Assembly (NCBI GenBank): GCA_009840545.1
Contig: VXNM01000008.1
Coordinates: forward strand, 378,339-442,338
Direction: 5' to 3'
Length of the DNA stretch: 64,000 nt
Source of the DNA: Gammaproteobacteria bacterium
Lineage (GTDB): Bacteria; Pseudomonadota; Gammaproteobacteria; Pseudomonadales; Azotimanducaceae
The translations under genes and the position numbers were made by a program. Of the stretch, positions 17,518 to 26,839 are shown in pieces. The notes below the pieces were generated by a model. It was not told the DNA's origin, ran no database searches, and worked only from the letters and a program-made list of their open reading frames with translations. Within the stretch, counting starts at the first letter, position 1, and each line of letters opens with the position of its first letter.

Positions 17518-18567
17518 CTATAGACCATCGCGAATGTCCATTGCTAACTGGTAGACAACCCTCGCATACAACCGGCTTATGTTGTAGCGTGTAATGACGT
17601 AGAAATTGTCGAACCCAAGTACGTAGTCGTTGCGTTCGACTCCGTCCTTGTCATCTAGGCGGTATGCGAACAATGCTGCTAACGAGTCGTCCGCGGCCTT
17701 CGTCTTGATGCCAAGAGAACGCCATTCAGACACAGTCTTGCTCGGTTTTAGATCTTCGTTAGCTAGATCTCCTACTTCGGATTTAGTCGGCTCCACGGTT
17801 ACTCGTTCGAGGATGTCTGCATCGGGGACCCATCCGTGTTCGGAAAAGTAATTGGCAACGCTCCCAATTGCATCCGTCGTATTTGTCCAAATATCGCGAA
17901 TTCCATCACCATCAAAGTCGACTGCAAAGTTGCGATAGCTCGACGAGATGAACTGTCCGTACCCCATGGCTCCAGCATAGGAACCCAAGAGTTCATCGAT
18001 GGATCTACCGTTCCCGCTTGCGGAGGAATCGTTCATACGATGGCACGACTCGTCAAGGTCGAAGGGTTTGATTCTCTCCTCGCATGCAAGAATAAGAAAG
18101 TGACGCAATTCTTCGCTGAAGAACTCTGCACGTCTTGGATAACCGAATCCAAGCGTTACGAGGGCATCAATCACGCGGTACTTGCCCAGAAACTTGCCGT
18201 AGTAGGTTTCTACGCCAATGATTGCTGAAATGATGTGAGGCTCGACGCCATAGGCTTTTTCTGCACGTTTGAGAACCTCGGAGTTTGTCTTAATGAACTC
18301 AATACCCGCTTCGACTCGCTCCGGCTGCAAGAATATGTCCTTGTACTCATTCCAGTACAAGGCTTCTGCGGGCTTTTCCATGATTTCGATGATTTCGGGT
18401 ACGTGTTTCGCCTCGCGAAATACGGACACCAAGGCGTTTCGGTCAAAGTCGAGATCTTCAACCAGTCCATCGATTAGGGCTACGGCTTTTTCATTCTCGC
18501 TGTAATCTCCAACAGCGTGAAATGCCAAGATCAACGAAGCCAACGAGACTATGTGCTTTAGTTTCAT
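17518..18567 (-). CDS. mltB: Lytic murein transglycosylase B
   Basis: Cleaves glycan strands of peptidoglycan to form 1,6-anhydro-muropeptides. Family pattern: SAIIGVETYYGKFLGKYRV with the catalytic Glu in GVETYYG, then DALVTLGFGYPRRAEFF, GSYAGAMGYGQFISSSYRNF and VDFDGDGIRDIW. The start is ATG 18567, sharing ATGA with the rodA stop. The N-terminus (KHIVSLASLILAFHAVGDYS) looks like a secretion signal without a lipobox Cys, so this copy is probably soluble periplasmic rather than a lipoprotein. About 349 residues, near the family norm. Confidence 0.93.
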   Translation of the reverse strand: MKLKHIVSLASLILAFHAVGDYSENEKAVALIDGLVEDLDFDRNALVSVFREAKHVPEIIEIMEKPAEALYWNEYKDIFLQPERVEAGIEFIKTNSEVLKRAEKAYGVEPHIISAIIGVETYYGKFLGKYRVIDALVTLGFGYPRRAEFFSEELRHFLILACEERIKPFDLDESCHRMNDSSASGNGRSIDELLGSYAGAMGYGQFISSSYRNFAVDFDGDGIRDIWTNTTDAIGSVANYFSEHGWVPDADILERVTVEPTKSEVGDLANEDLKPSKTVSEWRSLGIKTKAADDSLAALFAYRLDDKDGVERNDYVLGFDNFYVITRYNISRLYARVVYQLAMDIRDGL

Positions 18568-19709
18568 TCCTTGTCCATCCACTGTTTTCGCGTGCAAATT
18601 GCCATGATGACTCCGAAGGAAACGAGCGTAGTCACAGCGGAAGTGCCACCGTAGCTAACAAGAGGAAGTGGTAGGCCCATTACTGGCAGCAGTCCGACCA
18701 CCATCGCGACGTTAACCACGACACATAGGAAGAAAATAATCGCAATCCCTGCGCCAACAAGATGTCCGAATCCATTCGAAGATTGAATGCTGATATACAG
18801 CGCGCGCATAAAGATTAACAAATAGCAAATCAAAAGCAATGTGCACCACACAAAACCGAGCTCTTCGCCAATGACGGCTAGAACAAAATCAGTGTGCCCC
18901 TCAGGCAAGAAGTCAAGCTGGCTCTGCGTGCCCTGGAACAAACCCTTTCCGTTCATACCACCCGATCCAATCGCAATCTTTGACTGCAAAATGTTCCACC
19001 CGGCACCTTGGGGATCGCTGTCAGGATCAAAGAGCACTAAGATTCGTGTCCGATGGTAGTCGTGTAGCAGGTAGTGCCACGCAACGGGAATGGATGCGGC
19101 GACCAGGAACACCACCAGTGCAATCCATCGCCATCTGATTCCTATCAAAAAGATTATTCCCGCAGAACCAAGAAGCAGAATCAATGCGGTGCCGTAGTCT
19201 GGCTGAAGCACGACCAGTGCGGTGGGCAGACCGGCAATTGCCAGCACAACACAGAAGTCAAGAAAATTCATGCGGAAAGACCGCAAGCACAAGTACCACC
19301 CAATCATTAGCGGAATAGCAAGCTTTAGAAGTTCTGAAGGTTGGAAACGTGGTAGCAACGGCAAGTCCAGCCACCGTTGAGATCCCTTGGAGGTCTCACC
19401 GATGAACATAACAGCCACAAGCAAACCAATGACTCCTACATATAAGACAGGGGTCAGCCGAAAGTAGGTCTGTGGCGAAATACTGCAAGCAACAAGCATC
19501 AACCCGAACGCAAAAGCGATTTTGACAATCAGCTTGATCAGTGCCATCTGATCCTTTCCTAAGGAACTGTAGAGAATGACCAAACCAAACGTTGCGACAC
19601 AGGCCAAGAGAAACAGGAGTGTCCAATCCAGATTGAAATTTCTCTTGATCGATTCGATCAAGTAGGTATACGGAGGCCGCGAAGATGGGATGCTCAGTAA
19701 TTCACTCAC
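18564..19709 (-). CDS. rodA: Rod-shape peptidoglycan polymerase RodA
   Basis: SEDS-family glycosyltransferase that polymerises lipid II during cell elongation, partnered with PBP2. 381 residues, about ten membrane helices. Conserved segments: GSQRWLDLPLLPRFQPSELL, LQPDYGTALILL, GWNILQSKIAIGSGGMNGKG, FLPEGHTDFVLAVIGEELGF and LPLPLVSYGGTSAVTTLVS. Its start overlaps the mrdA end by eight bases and its stop overlaps mltB, which supports a single elongation operon. Confidence 0.96.
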   Translation of the reverse strand: MSELLSIPSSRPPYTYLIESIKRNFNLDWTLLFLLACVATFGLVILYSSLGKDQMALIKLIVKIAFAFGLMLVACSISPQTYFRLTPVLYVGVIGLLVAVMFIGETSKGSQRWLDLPLLPRFQPSELLKLAIPLMIGWYLCLRSFRMNFLDFCVVLAIAGLPTALVVLQPDYGTALILLLGSAGIIFLIGIRWRWIALVVFLVAASIPVAWHYLLHDYHRTRILVLFDPDSDPQGAGWNILQSKIAIGSGGMNGKGLFQGTQSQLDFLPEGHTDFVLAVIGEELGFVWCTLLLICYLLIFMRALYISIQSSNGFGHLVGAGIAIIFFLCVVVNVAMVVGLLPVMGLPLPLVSYGGTSAVTTLVSFGVIMAICTRKQWMDKE

Positions 19710-21612
19710 TAGTCACCGCCACAGAATTTTCTAAGTACGCATCGATAACACTGCGAACAACAGGACCAGCAACACTGGATCCGCCTCCGCCGTCTGCGGC
19801 ACCATTCTCGATTACCACCGCAACCGCAATGACGGGATCTTCAACTGGAGCAAAACCAAAAAACAAGGCGTGCTCCTGTTTGTACTCCTCCAGAGGCTCC
19901 TCCACGACATCGTCCCCATGGGGAATTCCAACGACCTGGACTGTACCTGACTTTCCAGCCATGAGATACGGAATGTTCCTTCCAATATGCGCCCAGGCAA
20001 TTCCGTTCTGTAGATATCCTTGATCGCCCCGATGAACGACTGCACGAAGCGCATCGATCATCAAGAACCAGTCTGCTTTCGATGGTCCATCAACGGGTGA
20101 AAATGGTCGAGTGAACGCTTCATCTAAATCGATCGGTTGGTCGCTCGACATTAGCAAGCGCGGCCTAATCCACTCTCCGCGATTGGCTAGAACAGTTGCA
20201 AAGGTTGCCATTTGTAGTGGCGTGACCAGTATGTCTCCCTGACCGATGAACAGGTTGACGTTGTCGCCGCGATACCAAGATTCTCCCTTGGTCTCGCGTT
20301 TCCACTGCTTCGTTGGCATTAAGCCACCGACGGCGTCTGCTACATCTATAGCAGTGCTTCTTCCAATTCCGAAACTGTTGGCAAAATGTGCCAGATCATC
20401 TACTTCTAAACGAGTACTCATCTCATAGAAGAAGATGTTGGACGAACGGTAAATTGCCCGATACATATTGACAGCACCCTGACCCCGGCCAGTGTTGTGC
20501 TCAAACCAGTCGCGCCACACTTTAGTGGAGTTCGGTAGTTGGAACTTACCGGTTATGTCTAGGATTTCCTCTTGCCAATCCACGAGCTCCGCACTGAGAC
20601 AAGCCAAAGCCACAATCGGTTTGAAAGTCGAACCAGGAGGGTAAGTGCCTTGAGTTGCTCGGTTGAACAACGGTGTGTCTCGTCGATTGATCAAATGGTT
20701 GTAAGCTCGATCAGTCATTCCCATGACAAAACCGTTTGGATCGTACGTTGGTTTGCTAACCAGCGTCAGGAGCCCACCCGTTTTGGGGTCTACGGCTACG
20801 ACGGCTCCGCGGCGGTCTCCAAGTGCTTCGTCTGCAATTTGTTGCAATCTCGCATCAATGTGCAAGGTAATCGTTCTGCCACGAGCTGGCGGCTCGCTTG
20901 TTAGCTCTCGCATCACTCGGCCGTGGACATTGACCTCTACTGTCCGATAGCCCACTTGGCCATGAAGTGCATCTTCATAAAACTTTTCGACTCCCCGACG
21001 ACCTATGAACATCGTTGCGCCATACCTGATAGGGTCCAGACGTTGTAGATCTTCAGTGGTGATCTGACGTACCGAACCCACGACATGAGCCGTGAGATCA
21101 CCCATGGGATAGTCGCGCAACGTCTCTGTCGTAACGGAGAGTTCGGGATAACGAAAACGATTGACTGCAAATGTTGCGAGCTCTACGTCACTCAAATGTC
21201 GCTTCAGAATGACCTTCTCGCCAGGTCTCGAGGAGTTCTTCAGACGTTTTCGAAAACTCTCTTCCTCGTCAGCATCAAACGAAAGAATTTCTCGAACCCG
21301 AATGAGCAGCGCGTTGATATCCTCGACATTCTCACCCACCACCGACAACGACTGAACTTGCTTATTACCTGCAAGAACGTTTCCATTTCTGTCGAAGATC
21401 AGTCCTCGTGCTGGAGCTAGTGGCTGAGTGACCAGACGATTGTCGGTTGCACGTGTCGCATAACGCTCGTGATTGAGTATTTGCAGCTGGAACAGCCGCA
21501 ACAGAATGCCCGCAATCAGAACCATGCTGATTGCGCCAACGACAATCGTCCGAACGAGCATGGTCTTCTTCTGCTCGTTCGAGACTTGCAATCGAGCTTT
21601 ATCTATCTTCAT
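19702..21612 (-). CDS. mrdA: Penicillin-binding protein 2 (elongasome transpeptidase)
   Basis: Cross-links peptidoglycan in the rod complex. 636 residues: one N-terminal membrane anchor (about residues 19-46), a pedestal domain, and the transpeptidase domain with the active-site STFK in GTYPPGSTFKPIVAL, SSN in YRSSNIFFYE and KSGT in AGKSGTVQVVG. Length matches PBP2. ATG 21612 lies inside the end of rlmH (14-base overlap). Confidence 0.96.
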   Translation of the reverse strand: MKIDKARLQVSNEQKKTMLVRTIVVGAISMVLIAGILLRLFQLQILNHERYATRATDNRLVTQPLAPARGLIFDRNGNVLAGNKQVQSLSVVGENVEDINALLIRVREILSFDADEEESFRKRLKNSSRPGEKVILKRHLSDVELATFAVNRFRYPELSVTTETLRDYPMGDLTAHVVGSVRQITTEDLQRLDPIRYGATMFIGRRGVEKFYEDALHGQVGYRTVEVNVHGRVMRELTSEPPARGRTITLHIDARLQQIADEALGDRRGAVVAVDPKTGGLLTLVSKPTYDPNGFVMGMTDRAYNHLINRRDTPLFNRATQGTYPPGSTFKPIVALACLSAELVDWQEEILDITGKFQLPNSTKVWRDWFEHNTGRGQGAVNMYRAIYRSSNIFFYEMSTRLEVDDLAHFANSFGIGRSTAIDVADAVGGLMPTKQWKRETKGESWYRGDNVNLFIGQGDILVTPLQMATFATVLANRGEWIRPRLLMSSDQPIDLDEAFTRPFSPVDGPSKADWFLMIDALRAVVHRGDQGYLQNGIAWAHIGRNIPYLMAGKSGTVQVVGIPHGDDVVEEPLEEYKQEHALFFGFAPVEDPVIAVAVVIENGAADGGGGSSVAGPVVRSVIDAYLENSVAVTSE

Positions 21613-22033
21613 TGTGGTGGTACGGATGACCGTTGACTATTGAGCGTGCCCGATAGAGTTGCTCACACACTACCAATCGAGCGATAGAGTATGGGTAGGT
21701 GAGTTCAGAAAGAGACCAGACAAAAGCTACTTGACTGCGTTCAGACTCTGAGAATCCATCAGAGTCACCTATTAAGAAAGATACATCGTTTCCGCTAAAG
21801 TTCCATTGACGATATTTTTTCGCGAGCTCTGCCGTACTCAAGTGTTTTCCGCGGCGGTCAAGCATCACAACAGAAGATGATCCAGCACTTCGAATCATTC
21901 TGTCAAAGCAAGATCGATTAGGATTGTCTCGAACACGAACGAGCACCAACTCGGGCATCCTTCGAACATAGTCGCCGATGGCGGCTTCCAGCCATTTAGG
22001 CCCTTTTCCAACGTGCAGAACTCGAAACTTCAC
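21599..22033 (-). CDS. rlmH: 23S rRNA pseudouridine-1915 N3-methyltransferase RlmH
   Basis: SPOUT-fold SAM methyltransferase acting on helix 69 of 23S rRNA in assembled ribosomes. 144 residues versus about 155 in E. coli. Visible: VVMLDRRGKHLSTAELAKK, the trefoil knot segment VSFLIGDSDGFS, and ELTYPYSIARLVVCEQLYRA followed by HPYHHNEDR, the conserved C-terminus. Overlaps rsfS by four bases (ATGA). Confidence 0.95.
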   Translation of the reverse strand: MKFRVLHVGKGPKWLEAAIGDYVRRMPELVLVRVRDNPNRSCFDRMIRSAGSSSVVMLDRRGKHLSTAELAKKYRQWNFSGNDVSFLIGDSDGFSESERSQVAFVWSLSELTYPYSIARLVVCEQLYRARSIVNGHPYHHNEDR

Positions 22034-22392
22034 ATGACGTTTTCAGTTTGGTGAACGGGGTCCCAAAGACGTTCGAGTTGATAGAAGTCCCTAGTTTTCC
22101 CCTGCATCACGTGCAGGACGGCGTCTCCATAGTCCACTAGGACCCACTCAGCCGAGTTTTGACCTTCAACTCCGAGAATTGGCATCCCAAGTTTCTTCGA
22201 TTCCCTTAACAAGTGCTCAACAATCGACGACACGTGACGGCTGGACGTACCCGTAGCTACAAGCATGTAGTCCGTCATATCGGTTAGCTTTCGGACATCG
22301 AGAACTTTGATATTGAGAGCTTTTATTTCTTCAAGCAGCTCCACGAGGGTAACACTAAGAGTCTGAGTGGTCAGCGAACGTCCTTTAGCCAC
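22030..22392 (-). CDS. rsfS: Ribosome silencing factor RsfS
   Basis: Binds ribosomal protein L14 and blocks subunit joining in starvation. 120 residues. Typical segments: IKVLDVRKLTDMTDYMLVAT, GTSSRHVSSIVEHL, and EGQNSAEWVLVDYGDAVLHV with the family's D-x-G-D-x-x-V-H-V. Lies between nadD (eight-base overlap) and rlmH in the conserved order. Confidence 0.96.
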   Translation of the reverse strand: MAKGRSLTTQTLSVTLVELLEEIKALNIKVLDVRKLTDMTDYMLVATGTSSRHVSSIVEHLLRESKKLGMPILGVEGQNSAEWVLVDYGDAVLHVMQGKTRDFYQLERLWDPVHQTENVM

Positions 22393-22990
22393 GATACAAA
22401 CGATTTTTGATTATATGCTTGCAAACTTCGGGATGGATTGACTCAGAGACGTCGCATCCGTCGCGAACTTTTCGACGAATTTCCGTTGCGGAGACGTCCA
22501 ACATCGGCTTAAAAGATACGAACACACCACCCGGACTTTCAAGCAATTGACCGGGTTCTTTCACTCTTGAGAAGCCAATCGGTACTTCGTCTGAAGAGGG
22601 GCTCATTCGCTTCAGCACAAAGAAACTTACGATTTCGGGCAATTCCTCTGCACGGTACCAACTTGAGACGTTTTGGAAGGCATCCATGCCTATCGCCCAA
22701 ACAATTGGAACATCATTTGTTCTTGTCAAGTCTCTCAACGTCTCTACAGTACGGGTCGGACCATCGCGACCATCCTCAAATCGAGATGCCTGAAGGACTG
22801 GGTTCGACTTGCACGCGAGCAACAACATTGTCCAGCGATCATGAAGACTGGCAACAGGCGGTTTCCGAAGTTGCGGATTGGGCGCAACCATCATGGTCAC
22901 AATTGCACCACCCAGAGATTTCGAGACATGGTGTGCACCATGCAGGTGACCAACGTGGACTGGATCGAAAGTTCCTCCGAAGACAACCAC
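22385..22990 (-). CDS. nadD: Nicotinate-nucleotide adenylyltransferase
   Basis: Converts nicotinate mononucleotide to deamido-NAD. 201 residues. FGGTFDPVHVGHLHGA carries the HxGH nucleotidyl-transfer motif, and VSATEIRRKV near the C-terminus corresponds to the ISSTEIR motif. Start is GTG 22990; an in-frame TAG two codons upstream excludes a longer form. First gene of the minus-strand elongation block. holA, which often precedes nadD, is not adjacent. Confidence 0.94.
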   Translation of the reverse strand: MVVFGGTFDPVHVGHLHGAHHVSKSLGGAIVTMMVAPNPQLRKPPVASLHDRWTMLLLACKSNPVLQASRFEDGRDGPTRTVETLRDLTRTNDVPIVWAIGMDAFQNVSSWYRAEELPEIVSFFVLKRMSPSSDEVPIGFSRVKEPGQLLESPGGVFVSFKPMLDVSATEIRRKVRDGCDVSESIHPEVCKHIIKNRLYRG

Positions 22991-23067
22991 AATCTACCGA
23001 TTGTTCTCACAGATCCCTAAGTGAGGCATATGGTTTCTTGCAGCAAAGCAGGGCGATTGGACATCTC

Positions 23068-23679
23068 TCAGAACTCTTCGGTTGTAGATTCTCGCAACCA
23101 CTCCCAAATTAGATTGAATCGTTGGTGAGCATCGTTCAGTTCAAGCAGCTTCTGTCGATATTGCAGGTCAATCGCTAGATGCTCCGACAGTCGCATGCTG
23201 ACTGATGAAGCATCGTCAAAGTCTATGTTCAATTCTCCGGCTTCAGCACCCATGGCATCGACTACTTTTTGGAGAATGTCGACCAAGACGGCATCGGAAT
23301 TGCGAATCTCGAGCTTTGGTTCATCCATTTCGATCCGCACTTGCGCCATTCGCAAGTGGTCTTCAAGTTCCCATGTAGTCTCCACATGAAATTTTGCTCC
23401 ACCTTCCGCTAACACATAGAAACGTCCATCGTCGAGCCTTCTGTGTTCACGAAGCGAAGCCAAAGTTCCCACGCTATGTATAGCGGGCGGGCTAGATGTT
23501 CCTTTCTCGTGTACTTCGCTTCCGTTCTTTAGCAAGACGACGCCAAAGCCAGTTTCAGTTTCGATCGCTTTTTCAACCATGGTGACATAGCGTGGTTCAA
23601 AGACGTGCAGTGGCAACAATCCATCTTTGAACAAAACCGTCCCGAGTGGAAACAGTGGCAGTTCAAGCTGAGGTGTCAT
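23068..23679 (-). CDS. LON peptidase substrate-binding (N-terminal) domain protein
   Basis: 203-residue stand-alone LON-N domain protein without ATPase or protease parts. The opening LELPLFPLGTVLFKDGLLPL followed by HVFEPRYVTMVEKA is the diagnostic family N-terminus. The rest is beta-rich up to residue 120 and then helical. In other bacteria such proteins are uncharacterised or modulate proteolysis. It is a single gene upstream of uppP with 135 bases between; no partner is evident. Confidence 0.85.
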   Translation of the reverse strand: MTPQLELPLFPLGTVLFKDGLLPLHVFEPRYVTMVEKAIETETGFGVVLLKNGSEVHEKGTSSPPAIHSVGTLASLREHRRLDDGRFYVLAEGGAKFHVETTWELEDHLRMAQVRIEMDEPKLEIRNSDAVLVDILQKVVDAMGAEAGELNIDFDDASSVSMRLSEHLAIDLQYRQKLLELNDAHQRFNLIWEWLRESTTEEF

Positions 23680-23814
23680 ATCGAGACCAGCTGCATAATT
23701 TACGGAAGATGCAAACCATGGTGAGCTCCAAGAGTTGGACTCATTGAGAAAATCCTAACAAGTCGAGTCTAATGCACATGTTACGAAATGAATTTCAAAT
23801 CTTGAATTAGCGTC

Positions 23815-24615
23815 TCATGAAGCTAGAGTAACAGTCAATAAGACACCACCTAGTAATAGTCGATATATCACGAACGGAGTCACTCCAATCCTTTCGATCC
23901 ACCTGAGAAATGCATCAATGCACAGGTATGCGCTGAGGAAGGAAAGTAATGTGCCAATTCCAAGGCTTAGCCAATCTACTTCACTTAGAGGACTGTTGAC
24001 TGCATCAAGACCAAGTAGCGCAGTCGCAGCCGCAATTGTGGGGATAGCTAACAAGAAAGAGAAGTCAGCTGAAGCGCGACGAGAAAAACCGAGAAACAGG
24101 GCAGCCGTAATCGTTATTCCCGAACGAGAAGTACCCGGGATCAATGCGATCGCTTGTGCAAGTCCGATAAGCAAGGCTTGAAAGTTTGACATCTCGGACA
24201 CTTCGCTTTCGCGTTTTCCTAGCCGGTCGCCAATTAGAAGCAATACTCCGAACGCAATAGTGGCAACACCAATCACCGTAGCAGAGCGAAGATGAGCTTC
24301 TATTGCACTTTTCGCAACGAGACCAACAACAATTACTGGAAGTGTAGCGATCACAATACGGCCGACGAATCGAATTTCGTCGTTGGTCTGACCATGCAAC
24401 AGTCCATGTACGGTCGACGTAGCAAGCCGTGCAAGCCGTACTCGAAAGTATGTGAGCACAGCCAACAACGTACCAAAGTGAGTTGCAACATCAAACGCAA
24501 GCCCTTGGTCCGTCCAGCCGAGAATCTTCGATCCGAGAATGAGATGGGCTGAACTGGATATCGGCAAGAATTCAGTGAATCCTTGTATTAGAGCCAATAC
24601 CATGACTTGGGTCAT
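23815..24615 (-). CDS. uppP: Undecaprenyl-diphosphatase UppP (BacA)
   Basis: Membrane phosphatase that regenerates undecaprenyl phosphate, the lipid carrier for cell-wall precursors; over-production gives bacitracin resistance. Conserved active-site segments: LIQGFTEFLPISSSAHLIL near the N-terminus and ALIPGTSRSGITITAALFLG in the middle, with about eight membrane helices. ATG 24615 (MTQVMVLAL) is preferred over ATG 24633 on family alignment. Divergent from the VOC gene. Confidence 0.94.
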   Translation of the reverse strand: MTQVMVLALIQGFTEFLPISSSAHLILGSKILGWTDQGLAFDVATHFGTLLAVLTYFRVRLARLATSTVHGLLHGQTNDEIRFVGRIVIATLPVIVVGLVAKSAIEAHLRSATVIGVATIAFGVLLLIGDRLGKRESEVSEMSNFQALLIGLAQAIALIPGTSRSGITITAALFLGFSRRASADFSFLLAIPTIAAATALLGLDAVNSPLSEVDWLSLGIGTLLSFLSAYLCIDAFLRWIERIGVTPFVIYRLLLGGVLLTVTLAS

Positions 24616-24738
24616 CGATTGCGCACCCGCCACTACAAATCGTTAGGAATTACACGAACTGCACACAATTGCATTCTGCACACGTGCCCTAGTGGTGAAG
24701 TAATCTTTCATAGCCCGAGCACCGAGATTCTGAGCCAC

Positions 24739-25152
24739 ATGGCAATCGCATCAATCGATCACGTTGCAATACCAATCATGAAAGTCGACGAAGTCCTTTC
24801 CTTCTATGAATCGCTTGGATTTCGCATCGACTCATCGTTTGCTCCCCGACTATACAGTGCACACTTAGGGCAGCAAAAGATCAACTTTCACGACCCAGCT
24901 CTATGGAGTGACTCCAAGTTCACTTTGCGCGGACCAAAGGCAAGACCCGGCTGTGGTGATTTCTGCTTCGTATGGTCAGGTTCTGTGTCTGCGCTTGAAC
25001 AGACATTGCGGGATCGGTCAATCGCGACAATCCATGGACCTGTTGATCGACTGGGTGGCAGATCTTTCGGATCTTCAGTGGGCGAGAGTTATTACGTTCG
25101 AGATCCTGACAAGAACCTTGTTGAGTTCATCGTGTATCCATCGGAAAACTAG
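24739..25152 (+). CDS. VOC superfamily (glyoxalase/bleomycin resistance-like) protein
   Basis: Small vicinal-oxygen-chelate fold protein, 137 residues from ATG 24739. Paired beta-alpha-beta modules: IASIDHVAIPIMKVDEVLSF with metal-ligand candidate His8, and the second half CFVWSGSVSALEQTL through SYYVRDPDKNLVEFIVY, whose Glu is the usual last metal ligand. The profile is close to the virulence-associated/glyoxalase subgroup (RDPDKNLVEF). The frame extends upstream to 24607, but that part overlaps the divergent uppP gene. Its TAG stop shares the bases CTAG with the stop of the convergent ssb gene. Confidence 0.85.
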   Translation: MAIASIDHVAIPIMKVDEVLSFYESLGFRIDSSFAPRLYSAHLGQQKINFHDPALWSDSKFTLRGPKARPGCGDFCFVWSGSVSALEQTLRDRSIATIHGPVDRLGGRSFGSSVGESYYVRDPDKNLVEFIVYPSEN

Positions 25153-25685
25153 AATGGAATGTCGTCGTCAAGATCGTCAAAGTTGTCGTCAGCTCCGGTC
25201 GCTCCGCTAGAGCGAGCCCCTCGATTACCAGAGCTTCCTTGACGATCGGAACGTGAGCCAAATCCATCGTCTCCTGATCGTGGTGATCGATCACTGCCAC
25301 CGCGAGGAGGTGATCCACCGTAACCTCCACCACCTCTGCCTTGCCCGCCGCCTCCACCACCCAAAAGGATGATGTTTCTGGCAAATACTTCGGTTCGATA
25401 GTTTTTCACTCCTTCCCGTTCCCAAGAAGAAGTGCGTAATTCGCCTTCCACGAAACACTGGCGACCTTTTTGAAGATATTCCCCTACTATTTCCGCATTT
25501 CGGCCGAAACTAACGACGTTATGCCAGTCTGTTTCTTCCTGCCATTCTTCGGTTCGATTGTCTCTCCATCGTCGTGTTGTAGCGAGCGAAAATCGCGCAA
25601 TTGGAGCACCACTATTCGTGAATCTCGTTTCCGGATCGCCGCCCAGATTTCCAAGAAGCATTACCTTATTGAGACTACGAGCCAT
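25149..25685 (-). CDS. ssb: Single-stranded DNA-binding protein
   Basis: Tetrameric OB-fold protein that coats single-stranded DNA. N-terminus MARSLNKVMLLGNLGGDPET, then WHNVVSFGRNAEIVGEYLQK. A long Gly-rich, Arg/Ser/Asp-rich linker follows (about residues 112-168), and the acidic tip ends DDIPF, the docking tail for repair and replication partners. 178 residues from ATG 25685. Lies alone, convergent with the VOC gene. Confidence 0.96.
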   Translation of the reverse strand: MARSLNKVMLLGNLGGDPETRFTNSGAPIARFSLATTRRWRDNRTEEWQEETDWHNVVSFGRNAEIVGEYLQKGRQCFVEGELRTSSWEREGVKNYRTEVFARNIILLGGGGGGQGRGGGGYGGSPPRGGSDRSPRSGDDGFGSRSDRQGSSGNRGARSSGATGADDNFDDLDDDIPF

Positions 25686-25768
25686 ATCAAGCAAATCGTT
25701 GAGAGTTGTTTCGAGACTATATTAGCTGAGTGAAACTGCCATTTCTTGATTACGGACCCACTTAGATA

Positions 25769-26815
25769 GTGAAGCGACAAACTGTTGTGCTACTCGGCGC
25801 TGCCTTGTATTTCCCGCTCGTCGTATATCCACCCTTGCGTCTTGTCAGTTGGCTGTTTGAAGACTTATCCAACTTCACATGGGTTCTACTTCTACTGCTA
25901 GGTGCAGTCCTTTTTCCACCGTATATCTCGCGTTCCTTGCGATCAACTCTAAGTCGTCCGCTATCCGTTTTCCTGATGACTTGGTATTGCCTAATGTTCC
26001 AGCTCTTTCTTCTCGTCATGCCTTTGGAGCTTCTACGAGTGTGGGTCAATTTGAGCGATCAAACTCTGGCTTCCATTGCTTTAGCAGGATGGTCTATCTT
26101 CGTTCTAACAAGCCTGTTTGGTGCACTACACATATCAGTTCACCGCCTTCCAATAACCAGCAAACACGCCACCCAAGGCAAGTCGTTGGTTCAGATTTCG
26201 GATGTTCACATTGGTACTAGACGACCTGGATTCCTTAAACGCATTGTGAAGAAAATAGCGAAGCTAAATCCCGACGCCATACTCATAACAGGAGATTTGG
26301 TGGATGCGAAGAGCGTTGATTCATCGGACCTGTCTCCGCTAGCCGAACTGAAAGCGCCAGTTTTCTTCTGCACAGGCAATCACGAACGACAAGAACACTG
26401 CGAGGATATTGTTAGATGGCTTCAAGATCACAAAGTCAATGTACTTCGCAACGAGTCTTTTGATCTCCGTCCCTTTCAGCTCATTGGACTGGAAGACCAA
26501 GACTCGGAAGAACAGATTTCCAATGCGTTAAATGAACTGGAACCATGGCCCGATCGATTTCGAGTGCTACTGTGTCACAAACCCGACGGAACGGAAAACG
26601 CTGCGTCTTGGGGTGTCGACCTAATGCTATCCGGCCACACCCATCATGGGCAAGTGTTTCCCTTTGGTTTGGTCGTCAAGAAGGCGTATAACCCATACCG
26701 TGGGCAACATGCGATTGGTCAAATGACGCTCTACATTTCTTCTGGAACGGGTACGACTGGACCACTTCTGCGGGTGGGTACTCGCAACGAGATTACCCAC
26801 CTGAAGTTTGTTTAG
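25769..26815 (+). CDS. Membrane-anchored metallophosphoesterase (YkuE/YaeI-like)
   Basis: 348 residues. Four hydrophobic helices in the first 125 residues, then a calcineurin-like phosphoesterase domain with every metal motif present: ISDVHIGTRR (D-x-H), GDLVDAKS (GD), GNHERQ (GNHE), and SGHTHHGQ (GHxH). Related proteins hydrolyse UDP-sugars, phospholipids or nucleotides at the membrane; the substrate here is unknown. GTG 25769 is the apparent start, with the divergent ssb 84 bases away. No operon partner. Confidence 0.88.
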   Translation: MKRQTVVLLGAALYFPLVVYPPLRLVSWLFEDLSNFTWVLLLLLGAVLFPPYISRSLRSTLSRPLSVFLMTWYCLMFQLFLLVMPLELLRVWVNLSDQTLASIALAGWSIFVLTSLFGALHISVHRLPITSKHATQGKSLVQISDVHIGTRRPGFLKRIVKKIAKLNPDAILITGDLVDAKSVDSSDLSPLAELKAPVFFCTGNHERQEHCEDIVRWLQDHKVNVLRNESFDLRPFQLIGLEDQDSEEQISNALNELEPWPDRFRVLLCHKPDGTENAASWGVDLMLSGHTHHGQVFPFGLVVKKAYNPYRGQHAIGQMTLYISSGTGTTGPLLRVGTRNEITHLKFV

Positions 26816-26839
26816 ATTCTCAGCCTTTACGGAGGTGAG